Numbered from the stretch's first letter, positions 1-8,562 are shown. The stretch is DNA of 20,214 bases from Candidatus Rhabdochlamydia sp. (GCA_030044075.1 JASHWM010000190.1:1-20214), one strand, 5' to 3'. Notes: a model not told the origin generated them from the letters alone. Translations and numbers: made by a program.

Positions 1-812
1 AGATGTGCAAATTCTTCTAATGAGAGCTCTTCAGGGCGGGCAGTTTGCGCATGCCCGATCTTTTCCAAGGCCTTTTCAACTTCATGCGAGGGGGCCCAAT
101 TCCGGAGTGTGCTTCGGAGCATTTTTCTTCTTTGTTGAAAGCAAGACCGCGTGACGGTAAAAAAATTCTCGGGAACTTTAACGGAGGGTTTTCTTAAAGC
201 AAGCTGGACAACTGCTGACTGAACTTTCGGTTTTGGAAAGAAACAGGTAGGCTGTACGGTGAATAGATACGAAGCTTTGCAATAATACTCTAAAAAAATT
301 GTAAAAGAGCTGTAGTCGGCGCAGTTTTTTTCAGCGGTGTATCTTTTGGCAACTTCTTTTTGGACCATGACAGTGATCGTATCAATAGAATCATTGAGGG
401 GGACAAGGCCTGAGAGGATCGGCGTTGTAATGTGATAGGGAAGGTTTGCGACGATCTTTGCTTTTTTATTTTTTGACTCTAGGAACTGTGCAAAAGGAAA
501 ATCTAGCACATCACCTTGGAAGACCTCGAGGCGGCCATCCTCGGTTTGCAGGCTGTCTAAGTGCGCTGCAAAAACCTTATCTTTTTCAATTGCAATGACA
601 TGTGCACCAGATGCGAGCAAAGCTTGTGTAAGAGCTCCAGGGCCTGGGCCAATTTCAATGACGAGGTCTCCCTTCTGGAGGTGTGCCGATTGGACGATCT
701 TAGTAAGGATATTCCCGTCGATCAAAAAATTCTGGGAAAGCGATTTCTTCGCATGTGTCCCAAGCTGCCCGAGCAAGGCCTGCAGGTTTTTTGGCTTATA
801 GAGCAAACTCAT
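1..812 (-). CDS. rsmA: 16S rRNA dimethyladenosine transferase RsmA/KsgA (3' end outside window)
   Basis: Dimethylates two adjacent adenines in the 3'-terminal hairpin of 16S rRNA during small-subunit maturation, using S-adenosylmethionine in the cytoplasm. The 270 residues visible carry QNFLID at about 27-32, the SAM-binding motif EIGPGPG at 53-59, the catalytic NLPYH motif at 123-127, and the FFPKPKV stretch further on, all family hallmarks. The family is usually about 270-280 residues, so only a few C-terminal residues are missing. The ATG at 812-810 overlaps by one base the TAA stop of the upstream SurA-like gene (TAATG), which suggests translational coupling; no clear separate ribosome binding site is seen. 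surA and rsmA are also operon partners in E. coli, which supports both calls. Confidence 0.95.
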   Translation of the reverse strand, partial: MSLLYKPKNLQALLGQLGTHAKKSLSQNFLIDGNILTKIVQSAHLQKGDLVIEIGPGPGALTQALLASGAHVIAIEKDKVFAAHLDSLQTEDGRLEVFQGDVLDFPFAQFLESKNKKAKIVANLPYHITTPILSGLVPLNDSIDTITVMVQKEVAKRYTAEKNCADYSSFTIFLEYYCKASYLFTVQPTCFFPKPKVQSAVVQLALRKPSVKVPENFFTVTRSCFQQRRKMLRSTLRNWAPSHEVEKALEKIGHAQTARPEELSLEEFAH

Positions 813-1864
813 TATTTCAAAGTGAAAGGTTGGAAATTTGGAGGGATGCTCTCTTCCAAACTTTTGTCATCATAGCCGAAATACTTACGCAGCTTCTTGA
901 TATAAAAGGCAGATTCTTTATCGATTGCTTCTTTGATCAGATGATTTTCAAGGTCGGCAGCGATTTTTTCAAAACGGGGAACTTCCTTTTTTATATGGTC
1001 TTTTACAAAAAAGATGCGGTGGGAGACACCCTGGTCGACCCTGCTTTTTTGCAGGACAGGCAAACTAAAAGTGTGGGTTGGCAAAGAGATAAGGACCTCT
1101 TTGTAACTTTGAGAGAGATCTTTGGTAGAACCTTTTAATGGCTCTGAAACTTGTATGGTCACGCCCTGGTCGAGCTCTACATGGCTTGAGAGATCAGATT
1201 GTAAGTTGTCCAAAGAGATCTTGTTGTCAGAGAGGAGGTTATGGATCAGTTCGGCAGTTTTGGCGCCCACGGAAGGGTCTTGGCTGCGGACTGAGACAAT
1301 TTGATATTCGAACTCATCGGTAGAGGGGTTTTCTTCGCAATATCTTTGGTAGGCAAGTTTAATGTCCTTAGGATTGACCGACTGAATGGCCTTGGAGTTG
1401 ATTTTAAACCAGGTCATCCTTTGCACGATCATGTCCGCCAAGACCATTTTTCTGGCTTCTTCATAGGAAAGGCCGATCTTGTCCAAGGTTGCCATGATGT
1501 TTGGGCCAAAGCGCTCTTGGATGCTTTCCCTTAAATCCCCGTCGCTGATCTTTACCTGTTTTGCTTCCGCATCGGCCATGATCAGCTCGTTATCGATCAT
1601 CTGCGCAAGGGTTGACCGCCACTGTGAAGTATAATATTGGAAACGGGCCATGGGGTTTTCTGCGACTTCAGGATAATATTGGTTCAAGAAGACATCCATT
1701 TTTTTCATCACATCGATGACAGAAATGGTCTGTTCTTGCACTTTTGCCAAGATCCGGTTATTTACGATGATCTCATAGTTTTCCTGACTCGAACCTCCAG
1801 GGGCGGAATAGACAGCCGAAGAGAGGAGGCAAAAGGATGTAAGCAGGGCAAGGTTAAATTTCAT
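812..1864 (-). CDS. SurA-like periplasmic chaperone (CT355-like), parvulin region degenerate
   Basis: Predicted 350-residue exported protein related to SurA, the periplasmic chaperone that escorts unfolded outer membrane proteins to the BAM complex. Residues 1-21 form a signal peptide (Lys2, hydrophobic core, likely cut after YSA). Residues of about 30-170 look like a SurA N-terminal domain: a helical region with NELIMADAEAKQVKISDGDL, typical of this fold. A later segment (about 190-330, ending in a PRFEKIAADLENHLIKE helix) resembles the remains of a parvulin domain plus the SurA C-terminal helix, but I cannot see convincing isomerase motifs. An in-frame start at 1948 would overlap the upstream gene and bury the signal peptide, so I use the ATG at 1864. 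The gene lies 25 bp after rsmB/sun and overlaps rsmA. C. trachomatis has a similar gene (CT355) beside ksgA, as I recall. Chaperone function is inferred. Confidence 0.7.
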   Translation of the reverse strand: MKFNLALLTSFCLLSSAVYSAPGGSSQENYEIIVNNRILAKVQEQTISVIDVMKKMDVFLNQYYPEVAENPMARFQYYTSQWRSTLAQMIDNELIMADAEAKQVKISDGDLRESIQERFGPNIMATLDKIGLSYEEARKMVLADMIVQRMTWFKINSKAIQSVNPKDIKLAYQRYCEENPSTDEFEYQIVSVRSQDPSVGAKTAELIHNLLSDNKISLDNLQSDLSSHVELDQGVTIQVSEPLKGSTKDLSQSYKEVLISLPTHTFSLPVLQKSRVDQGVSHRIFFVKDHIKKEVPRFEKIAADLENHLIKEAIDKESAFYIKKLRKYFGYDDKSLEESIPPNFQPFTLK

Positions 1865-1889
1865 AGTCCACTCTAATAAAGAAATAAGG

Positions 1890-3032
1890 TTAGCATAAGG
1901 ACTCTTTTTTACATAGGACAGCGCCGAAAAAGCCGTCCATTTGGCCAATTTTTGGGACAGTTTGAAAAAATGCCCCCTTAACTTCCAGAGGATAAGTTTC
2001 TAGAAAATATTTAATTTGCTCTTCATTTTCTTCTTTTAGGATGCTGCAAGTACTATAGACAATTTCGCCTCCTGGTCGTAAAAATTGAAAAGCCTCAGAA
2101 AAAATTTGACGCTGCAGGCTGACCAGATTTTTTAAATTCTCTAGGGAGAACTTCCACTTGAGGTCGGGGTTCCTTCGCAATGTCCCCGAGCCGCTGCAGG
2201 GCACATCGAGCAAAACAATGTCCATATGTCCTTGAAGCCTAGAAAGCTTTTGATCGTCTTTTAAGCAGAATTGAACATTTTGGACGCTTGCCCGCTGCAA
2301 CCTTTTTTTTGCCTCAAGGAGAGCTTTTTCCCTTAGGTCATGAAGATAGACCTGCCCTTTGCCCTGCATCCGAGAGGCAAAGGCGAGGGTCTTTCCTCCG
2401 GACCCAGCGCAATAGTCGAGGATTTTTTTATGGGGGCCGGCATTGACAAGGTCAGCGATCAGCTGGCTTGCTTCGTCCTGGACTTCGAACAGCCCTTCTT
2501 TAAATTCTTGAAGCTCAAAGAAATTAATTTTTTTTTCAAAACAGATCCCATGGCTCGCAAATTCACATGGGCGGACCTGATATTGCTTTTCCCATGAATG
2601 TAAGAGTGTTTCCCTTGAGGTTTTCAAAGGGTTGGCACGGACTGTCGTGGGAGCGGGGTAATTGCTCGCAAGGCAGATGTCCGTGCTTTGCTCTTTGCCA
2701 TAGGTGCCTTCAATGGTTTGGAAGAAGATTTTGGGGAAGCTGGCCTTTACATGGCTTGGAATTGAGGGATCGCTCCTATGCTTTTCCAGATCATTCTTAA
2801 GATACCATGAAATTCGACCCCCCCAAGTGATCGGGCTGGAGCAAAAATAATCGATAAGCCCTTTCCAGCGAATGATTGCGTAAGCTGCATCACTGATATA
2901 GCGCTTGTCTTTAGACCCGATCGCCTTGTGCGACCGAAAATATTGAGAGATCAGCACATCGAGCGGAAGAGTGCTTTTTTCAATATTTTCAAATAATTGA
3001 TGAAGATGAAAATCCCTGAATGCAAGTCGCAT
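1890..3032 (-). CDS. rsmB: RsmB/Sun-family RNA cytosine-5 methyltransferase
   Basis: SAM-dependent RNA m5C methyltransferase; E. coli RsmB modifies C967 of 16S rRNA. With the chosen start the protein has 380 residues. The N-terminal part (about 1-130) resembles the NusB-like RNA-binding domain (KDKRYISDAAYAIIRW). The C-terminal Rossmann domain has VQDEASQL, the SAM motif DYCAGSGGKT at 206-215, DVPCSGSGTLRRNPDLKW from 276 with the release cysteine at 279, and YSTCS at 326-330 with the catalytic cysteine at 329. Starts at TTG 3077 and ATG 3053 are possible. I prefer ATG 3032 because relatives begin just before the FR-x-x-HL segment, and because a TATAAT on this strand near 3070-3065 would leave the earlier starts almost without a leader. 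First gene of the minus-strand operon. The exact RNA target cannot be read from the sequence. Confidence 0.88.
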   Translation of the reverse strand: MRLAFRDFHLHQLFENIEKSTLPLDVLISQYFRSHKAIGSKDKRYISDAAYAIIRWKGLIDYFCSSPITWGGRISWYLKNDLEKHRSDPSIPSHVKASFPKIFFQTIEGTYGKEQSTDICLASNYPAPTTVRANPLKTSRETLLHSWEKQYQVRPCEFASHGICFEKKINFFELQEFKEGLFEVQDEASQLIADLVNAGPHKKILDYCAGSGGKTLAFASRMQGKGQVYLHDLREKALLEAKKRLQRASVQNVQFCLKDDQKLSRLQGHMDIVLLDVPCSGSGTLRRNPDLKWKFSLENLKNLVSLQRQIFSEAFQFLRPGGEIVYSTCSILKEENEEQIKYFLETYPLEVKGAFFQTVPKIGQMDGFFGAVLCKKESLC

Positions 3033-3055
3033 AAAATTTTTGGCTGCTATCATAT

Positions 3056-3074
3056 CCAATTTGATTATAATTGG
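3056..3074. promoter_or_regulatory. Palindrome in divergent promoter region with TATAAT on both strands
   Basis: CCAATT (3056-3061) and AATTGG (3069-3074) form a perfect 6-bp inverted repeat. Its centre contains GATTATAAT, which reads TATAAT on the plus strand (3066-3071) and again on the minus strand (3070-3065). It lies between the divergent rsmB/sun gene and the DoxX-lnt-lpx run. No good -35 box with 17-bp spacing is obvious on either strand, so promoter function is inferred from position and the -10 match. Confidence 0.35.
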
Positions 3075-3118
3075 CAATTTTCATACTTTTTTGAAGAAAG
3101 ACTAGAAGGAGAAGTAAA

Positions 3119-3583
3119 GTGTTTTTTATTAAAGTCTCTTTTGCTTTTTTGGGGCGTATGTTCATCAGCCTTATATTTATTTTGTCTGCGATTGCTAAAA
3201 TTTGGGATTGGCAAAAGACAGAGGAAACCCTCGTCGACCTCTCTTCAAAAATGATGTCGCGTTTTTCTAGTCATGATGTTTTTTTTCAAGTTTTCTCTAC
3301 TATGTTTTCATCGGTTACGGTTGTCCTTGCCATCATAGTGTTTTTGGAACTGGTCGGGGGCATTCTTGTATTTTTGGGAATAAAGGTCAGGCTAGGCGCC
3401 TTTTTATTAATTGTTTTTTTAATCCCAACAACGATCATCATGCACCCATTTTGGGAGAGCCCTGAAAATGAAAGAATGTTCCAGATCATTATTTTTTTGA
3501 AGAACATTAGCATATTGGGCGGCCTGATCACTTTAATGGTGTTTGGAAAAGTGAGCGATAAAAGCGCCTCAAAAGAAAGTTGA
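3119..3583 (+). CDS. DoxX-family inner membrane protein
   Basis: A 154-residue protein with four predicted membrane segments (about 5-25, 65-88, 92-110 and 124-143). The first carries the DoxX-type signature GRMFISLIFILSAIAKIWDW: an arginine near the start, then a hydrophobic stretch ending in A-K. DoxX proteins are small membrane proteins linked in some bacteria to redox or respiratory functions, but no single reaction is established for the family. The start is GTG at 3119, with a strong AAGGAG (3106-3111) seven bases upstream; no competing ATG fits better. It is the first gene of the plus-strand run, and its TGA overlaps the ATG of lnt (TGATG), so the two are probably translated together. 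The functional link to lipoprotein acylation is unknown. Confidence 0.78.
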   Translation: MFFIKVSFAFLGRMFISLIFILSAIAKIWDWQKTEETLVDLSSKMMSRFSSHDVFFQVFSTMFSSVTVVLAIIVFLELVGGILVFLGIKVRLGAFLLIVFLIPTTIIMHPFWESPENERMFQIIIFLKNISILGGLITLMVFGKVSDKSASKES

Positions 3584-5256
3584 TGAAGCTTCTTGTATTT
3601 ATTCTCAGTTTTTTGATCGTAGGTTTTGGACAGCCAAGTTGGTCTCCTTTAGCAGGCATTGCGGCATCTGCCTTTGGATATGGCGCCTTCTGGCATTTTT
3701 GTAGGCAGTATCCTTCCATTAAACAGAGATTTGCTATTGCTCTTTTCTGGTACTCCGCAGTGCAGGCCGTGCAGCTTTCATGGATGACCTCAATCAAATA
3801 CCAAGGACTCTCATTTCTTCTTTTATATGGCTTGGTCCTTGCTGTTTTTGGTGTTCAATTTTCTCTCGCTTCCCTTTTCATTCCCCAAAAAGGAAAGCTG
3901 CGCTGGATAGAATGCCTTGCGATCGCATCCATATGGGTTGTGATGGAGTGGGCGCGGCTTCATGTTCTATGCGGGTTCTCATGGAACTTTTCAGGCATGT
4001 CCCTTACCAGCACCCTCGCTTCTCTTCAGTTTGCTTCAGTGATCGGGCTTTTGGGGTTTTCTTTTTGGGTGTTTTTGACCAACCTGCTTTTTCTCAACAT
4101 TTGGGAAAAGAAAGGGAAAGTAAAACACGCGACAATTTGGGCCCTCATCGCAGTCTTCCCTTACATTTTTGGAGCTGTCCGCCTCGGACTATATGAGAAC
4201 AGTCTGGGCCAAGAAACAAAAAACGTATCAATTACCCTTGTCCAAACAGACCTTTTACCATCGCAAAAAATTCCACTTGATGAGTTTAAATATGACTTTG
4301 TTCCGCCTTTGGACCAGTGGAAGAACATTTTCAGGATCTTGCAAAAAAAAGAGGGCCGCCACTCCGACCTGATCGTCATGCCGGAAGCGACGGTCCCCTA
4401 TCGTTTGGATTTCCCAATCTATCAATATGAGGAGGCGAGGACCCTTTTTTGTAATTTTTATGGAAAGCAGATCGTACGTTCATTCCCTCCGCCGCATTGG
4501 CCTTATGTGTCCATTAGGGATGTAGATGGAAGCGACAAACTCTTTGTCACGAATGCGTTTTTTTCTCAGACGCTTGCAAACTATTATCAATCAGAAATGA
4601 TCATTGGGCTGGACTATGAGGAAAGCGAATTGCAAAAGCAATATAATTCAGCTTTTCATTTTGTTCCAGGCGCTGCTTTTCAAAACCGCTACGACAAGCA
4701 AGTATTAGTGCCTCTTGGGGAATACTTGCCATTCGAGTGGTGCCGGCCGATTGCGAAAGTTTTCGGGATAAACGATTTTTTTCACAAAGGGACAGAGCAG
4801 GTTCTCTTTCGCGGAAAAGTTCCTATGGCAATTTCTATTTGCTATGAAGAGACTTTTTCATCCGTCATGAGGAATTCAAGAAATCTCGGCGCCCTGCTTT
4901 TTATCAATCTGACAAATGACAGCTGGTATCCTGACTCTACACTTTTCAGGGAGCATCTTGACCACGCGAAGATCAGAGCTGTTGAAAATGGGATCACACT
5001 TGCCCGAGCTTGCAATGGGGGCGTCTCGGCCGTTATCGACCCCTTTGGGAGGACCCTTGTGGAACTGGAGAAAGCCCAGGGGATGGTGGAAGTAGATATG
5101 AAAATTTTTTCTATTCTTTCCCCTTATCGGTTTTATGGGGACTGGTTGGTTTTGGGTTTTGCATTTATTCTAATAGTTATGTTCGGAAGGAAACTAATCT
5201 TTATAGATCAAGTCAAAAAAAAATTAAATTTTAAGCTGTATACACAGATAAAATAG
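3583..5256 (+). CDS. lnt: Apolipoprotein N-acyltransferase
   Basis: Adds the third acyl chain to the N-terminal cysteine of lipoproteins in the inner membrane, using a phospholipid donor. The protein has 557 residues from the ATG at 3583, which overlaps the upstream stop codon; a TTG at 3580 is also in frame but less likely. About six hydrophobic segments fill the first 210 residues and another lies near the C-terminus (about 505-530), with a nitrilase-like domain between them. The Glu-Lys-Cys triad is visible: E268 in MPEATVPY, K372 in YDKQVLVPLGEYLPF and C420 in ISICYEE, close to E267/K335/C387 of E. coli. Further family marks are NLTNDSWYPD and HLDHAKIRAVENGITLARA. In C. trachomatis the gene (CT534, named cutE) also sits next to lpxC. 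Confidence 0.95.
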   Translation: MKLLVFILSFLIVGFGQPSWSPLAGIAASAFGYGAFWHFCRQYPSIKQRFAIALFWYSAVQAVQLSWMTSIKYQGLSFLLLYGLVLAVFGVQFSLASLFIPQKGKLRWIECLAIASIWVVMEWARLHVLCGFSWNFSGMSLTSTLASLQFASVIGLLGFSFWVFLTNLLFLNIWEKKGKVKHATIWALIAVFPYIFGAVRLGLYENSLGQETKNVSITLVQTDLLPSQKIPLDEFKYDFVPPLDQWKNIFRILQKKEGRHSDLIVMPEATVPYRLDFPIYQYEEARTLFCNFYGKQIVRSFPPPHWPYVSIRDVDGSDKLFVTNAFFSQTLANYYQSEMIIGLDYEESELQKQYNSAFHFVPGAAFQNRYDKQVLVPLGEYLPFEWCRPIAKVFGINDFFHKGTEQVLFRGKVPMAISICYEETFSSVMRNSRNLGALLFINLTNDSWYPDSTLFREHLDHAKIRAVENGITLARACNGGVSAVIDPFGRTLVELEKAQGMVEVDMKIFSILSPYRFYGDWLVLGFAFILIVMFGRKLIFIDQVKKKLNFKLYTQIK

Positions 5257-5343
5257 TCTTGCTCAAAAAGTTTGCCTGCGATAGCCTTTAAAGGATTTTA
5301 TCAGAAACTCATTTGTAATTCTAATCAACAGAGTAGGTCCTAT

Positions 5344-6240
5344 TTGGGCGTTGATCAAAAAAATTCTATAACCTCTTGCGTTTTAGTTGCAACACAGCGC
5401 AAGCAACGTACACTCGCTTCCAGCTGTTTTATCGAAGGTCAGGGGCTTTTTACCGGAGAAAATGTTTCTCTCCGCATTTTTCCATCTCCTGTTGATTCTG
5501 GAATTTCATTTAAAAGAGTTGACCTGCCAGGCAATGTTGTCATTCCTGCCACACTCTCTTATGTCCAAGAGGCAGTCCGTTGCACGCAGATTGGCATGCA
5601 AGACATCAAAGTACAAACGATCGAGCATTTGCTGGCTGCATTAAAGGGCCTGCAGATTGATAACGCATCTATTGAGATCAATGGTTCCGAAGTGCCCATC
5701 CTTGACGGGAGCTCAAGAGAGTTCGTAGAAAGGCTCAAACAGAGTGGAATTTCTGAGCAGGACGCCCCTGCAAAGGCCCTTAAGGTCACCGAGCCTGTCT
5801 ATCTGTCTACCGGCGAGATCTCTATGGTCGCAATTCCTTCCGATCAGTTTAAGGTCAGTTATACTCTGCACTACCCAAAATCGAAACTATTGCAGTCGCA
5901 GTTTTATACAACAGCGATTTCCGAAGAAAAATTTGAAACAGAGATCGCTCCTTGCAGAACTTTTGCATTATATGAAGAGATCGCACCCCTCATCGAAAAA
6001 GGCTATATTAAGGGAGGCGGCCTTGACAGCGCGGTAATCATTAAAGAAGAAGTGATTATAAATCCTGAAGGTGTTAGATTCCCTGATGAAATGGTAAGAC
6101 ATAAAGTTCTCGACGTTGTTGGGGATATGTCTTTAATGGGAATGGACCTTTTGGCGCACATAATCGCCATCCGTTCCGGCCATGCTTCTAATGTGCAATT
6201 AGCACGAAAACTTGTAAATACCATCAAAATGGAGAGTTAG
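5344..6240 (+). CDS. lpxC: UDP-3-O-acyl-N-acetylglucosamine deacetylase, non-ATG start
   Basis: Zinc-dependent deacetylase, the committed step of lipid A synthesis, cytoplasmic. With a start at TTG 5344 the product has 298 residues (E. coli about 305, Chlamydia about 286). The zinc ligands are H95 in TIEHLLAAL, H253 and D257 in VRHKVLDVVGD; catalytic E94 and H280 (SGHASN) are present. Homology to other LpxC proteins begins at KQRTLASS, about residue 21. No ATG or GTG lies in frame near that point: the only in-frame candidates are TTG at 5344, preceded by the weak Shine-Dalgarno-like AGAGTAGG, and TTG at 5272, which would add 24 residues. An ATA at 5368 is a less likely option. The start is therefore uncertain, while the identity is not. 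Stop and fabZ start are three bases apart. Confidence 0.93.
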   Translation: MGVDQKNSITSCVLVATQRKQRTLASSCFIEGQGLFTGENVSLRIFPSPVDSGISFKRVDLPGNVVIPATLSYVQEAVRCTQIGMQDIKVQTIEHLLAALKGLQIDNASIEINGSEVPILDGSSREFVERLKQSGISEQDAPAKALKVTEPVYLSTGEISMVAIPSDQFKVSYTLHYPKSKLLQSQFYTTAISEEKFETEIAPCRTFALYEEIAPLIEKGYIKGGGLDSAVIIKEEVIINPEGVRFPDEMVRHKVLDVVGDMSLMGMDLLAHIIAIRSGHASNVQLARKLVNTIKMES

Positions 6241-6243
6241 CCG

Positions 6244-6711
6244 ATGAGCTTATCATCTTTCGCGAAGCCTGCCGTTTTAAATCTTAAAGAAATCATGCAA
6301 ATACTGCCGCATCGATATCCTTTTTTGCTTGTCGACCGGGTCGTGTATTTGAACCTAGAGGAAAACGTTATCATTGGACAAAAGAACGTTTCAGCCAATG
6401 AACAATTTTTCCAAGGACATTTTCCAGGCGTGCCCATCATGCCGGGGGTGTTAATTTTGGAGGCCCTGGCTCAAGCAGGAGGCATCCTTGTTCATCAAAA
6501 AGGATATAATCAAAAAACTGCGGTTTTGCTCAGTGTCAACAATGCAAAATTCCGCAAGCCGGTTTTACCGGGAGATGTTTTATTCTTGCATGCGACGGGT
6601 TTGCATTTCAGCACAAAAGCGGGAAGGGTCCATGCCAAGGCAATGGTGAACGAACAGCTTGCAGTTGAAGCAGAAATTAGTTTTGCACTTGTAGAAAAAG
6701 ATCAGCTCTAA
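6244..6711 (+). CDS. fabZ: (3R)-hydroxyacyl-ACP dehydratase FabZ
   Basis: Dehydrates beta-hydroxyacyl-ACP in type II fatty acid synthesis. It competes with LpxA for the same hydroxyacyl-ACP pool, which is the usual explanation for its place inside lpx operons. The 155-residue hot-dog-fold protein has LPHRYPFLLVDRV at 21-33, the catalytic histidine H59 in FQGHFPG, and the catalytic glutamate E73 in MPGVLILEALAQ. Length matches the family (about 150). The ATG at 6244 is three bases after the lpxC stop; GGAGAG at 6231-6236, inside the end of lpxC, is a good ribosome binding site at seven bases spacing. Confidence 0.96.
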   Translation: MSLSSFAKPAVLNLKEIMQILPHRYPFLLVDRVVYLNLEENVIIGQKNVSANEQFFQGHFPGVPIMPGVLILEALAQAGGILVHQKGYNQKTAVLLSVNNAKFRKPVLPGDVLFLHATGLHFSTKAGRVHAKAMVNEQLAVEAEISFALVEKDQL

Positions 6712-6753
6712 AGCAGCGGGTAAGTTAAAAAATTTATAAAGAATTGGATTCCG

Positions 6754-7599
6754 ATGTCTAATGCAAATATACATCCTTCAGCAATTATAGAGCCAGGCGC
6801 AAAGATCGGCAAAAACGTCACTATAGAGGCATATGCGGTTATTAAAGGGACCGTAGTGCTTGAGGACAACGTTGTTGTAAAATCACATGCTTATATTGAT
6901 GGGAACACGACGATTGGAGAAGGGACGATCATATGGCCTTCTGCAAGTATTGGCACTAAAACTCAGGATTTGAAGTTCCGCGGTGAAAAAACCTATGTCG
7001 TGATTGGAAAGCACTGTGAAATCCGCGAGTTCACCACGATCAACTCTTCTTGCCAGGAAGGTTCTGTAGTCCGCATTGGCGATCATTGTTTGATCATGGC
7101 CTATTGCCACGTTGCACACAATTGCGAAATTGGGAACCGCGTCATTATGGCAAATAATGCGATGCTTGCAGGCCATGTCATCGTAGAAGATCATGCGATT
7201 ATCGGCGGAATGACCCCTGTTCACCAATTTTCAAAGATTGGATGTTATGCAATGGTCGGCGGGCTTAGCCGTATTACGCATGATGTCCCTCCCTATTCCA
7301 TCGGTGCAGGAATTCCCTATAAAATAGGCGGTCTCAACCTTATTGGACTCAAACGCCATAGTTTTTCTTACGAAATTCGTAAAGACCTGACAAAAGCTTT
7401 TAAACTGACATATCGGTCCGGGCTTCGGCTTTCGGAAGCACTCCAGAGAATTGAAAATGAGATCCCTCCTTCTCCACATATTCAACACTGGATTGATTTT
7501 TGCCGAAATTCCAAAAGAGGTCTTATCAGCCTGCAAGGAATTACCGGCGGTTCCCAGCAGGAAGAATTTTCTGAGCTTGGAGACTTACTAGAAGAATAA
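6754..7599 (+). CDS. lpxA: UDP-N-acetylglucosamine acyltransferase
   Basis: First enzyme of lipid A synthesis: transfers an acyl chain from acyl-ACP to UDP-GlcNAc. The 281-residue protein is a left-handed beta helix built of hexapeptide repeats (about residues 5-190), for example [19 protein letters not shown], followed by a helical C-terminal domain. The catalytic histidine is H122 in [19 protein letters not shown] and DVPPY are also conserved. The GG doublet at 169-170 falls where E. coli LpxA has its acyl-length ruler Gly173, so a long acyl chain is likely; this is inference from a by-eye alignment. The gene starts at ATG 6754, 42 bp after fabZ, with a weak ribosome binding site, and ends one base before fmt. 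Confidence 0.96.
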   Translation: MSNANIHPSAIIEPGAKIGKNVTIEAYAVIKGTVVLEDNVVVKSHAYIDGNTTIGEGTIIWPSASIGTKTQDLKFRGEKTYVVIGKHCEIREFTTINSSCQEGSVVRIGDHCLIMAYCHVAHNCEIGNRVIMANNAMLAGHVIVEDHAIIGGMTPVHQFSKIGCYAMVGGLSRITHDVPPYSIGAGIPYKIGGLNLIGLKRHSFSYEIRKDLTKAFKLTYRSGLRLSEALQRIENEIPPSPHIQHWIDFCRNSKRGLISLQGITGGSQQEEFSELGDLLEE

Positions 7600-7600
7600 A

Positions 7601-8542
7601 ATGAAGATTGTATTCTTTGGGACCTCTTCTTTTGCCGCAAACGTCCTTTCATTTTTAATCGACCATCATTTTCCGATCGTTGCTGTTGTGACCAAGCCTG
7701 ATAGTGTTAGCGGGCGTTCCCTTCAAATCCTTCCTCCCCCAGTAAAGAAAAAGGTCCAGGACCTATCTCTTTCAATCCCGGTCCATCAACCGATCAAAGC
7801 GTCAGCTGATGAATTTGCCGCCATTTTAAAAACATACGATGCAGATGTGTTCCTTGTCATCGCTTATGGAGAAATTCTGAAAAAGAATATCCTCGAGCTC
7901 CCAAAGAAATGTTGCATCAATGTTCATGCCAGCCTTTTGCCCAAATACCGAGGTGCTGCTCCAATTCACAGGGCGATCATGGACGGGGAAACAAAAACGG
8001 GCATTTCCATCATTGAAATGAGCCGTGAGCTGGACGCAGGTGATGTCCTCGCGATGAAAGAAGTGGAGGTTGCGATTTCAGACAATTTTGCGGATGTGGA
8101 GGCCAAACTGCTCCATTGTTCTTGCGAGCTCCTCATCGACCTCCTGGGGCAGATTGAACATAATAAGATTTCAAAAGTCCCTCAGGATCATACGCTTGCG
8201 ACTTACGCCTCCAAGCTTACCCCTCTTGATGAGGAAATTGACTGGAAACAGGCCGCAGCTGCGGTCCACAATAAGATAAGGGCCTTTTCACCTAGGCCTG
8301 GAGCCTCATGCCTTGTAAAAATCGGCGATGAGGTTCGAAAGGTAAAAATTAAAAAATCTACTATAGTAAAAAATTTAATTGGCACTCCTGGTCAAATAAT
8401 TTCTTTAGACAAGAAAAAGATGATCGTAGCCTGTGGAGAAGACGCCCTATCTGTTCTCGAAGTTCAACTGGAAGGCAAAAAATCGCTTCCTATAGAAGAA
8501 TTTTTAAGAGGACTATCAAAGCCGATTTCTTTTGTAATATAA
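7601..8542 (+). CDS. fmt: Methionyl-tRNA formyltransferase
   Basis: Formylates Met on initiator tRNA with 10-formyltetrahydrofolate, in the cytoplasm. The 313-residue protein begins with the Rossmann-like KIVFFGTSSFAA and carries the folate-binding signature NVHASLLPKYRGAAPIHRA from 107, with N107, H109 and D146 (RELDAGDVL) as the catalytic triad. The C-terminal domain (about 205-313) is the tRNA-binding OB fold seen in the family. It starts one base after the lpxA stop; only a weak AGAAGA lies upstream, so it may depend on coupling with lpxA. As I recall, the same order is found in C. trachomatis (CT531 lpxA, CT530 fmt). Confidence 0.96.
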   Translation: MKIVFFGTSSFAANVLSFLIDHHFPIVAVVTKPDSVSGRSLQILPPPVKKKVQDLSLSIPVHQPIKASADEFAAILKTYDADVFLVIAYGEILKKNILELPKKCCINVHASLLPKYRGAAPIHRAIMDGETKTGISIIEMSRELDAGDVLAMKEVEVAISDNFADVEAKLLHCSCELLIDLLGQIEHNKISKVPQDHTLATYASKLTPLDEEIDWKQAAAAVHNKIRAFSPRPGASCLVKIGDEVRKVKIKKSTIVKNLIGTPGQIISLDKKKMIVACGEDALSVLEVQLEGKKSLPIEEFLRGLSKPISFVI

Positions 8543-8562
8543 TTTTTTTAAAATAATTTGCA

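Noticed and set aside
1865..1948. Longer N-terminus for the SurA-like protein starting at 1948
   Set aside because: It would overlap the upstream methyltransferase gene by 59 bases and place 28 residues before an evident signal peptide.
3033..3077. Upstream TTG 3077 and ATG 3053 starts for the RsmB-like gene
   Set aside because: Family homology begins after ATG 3032, and the probable -10 box lies over the earlier starts; still not excluded.
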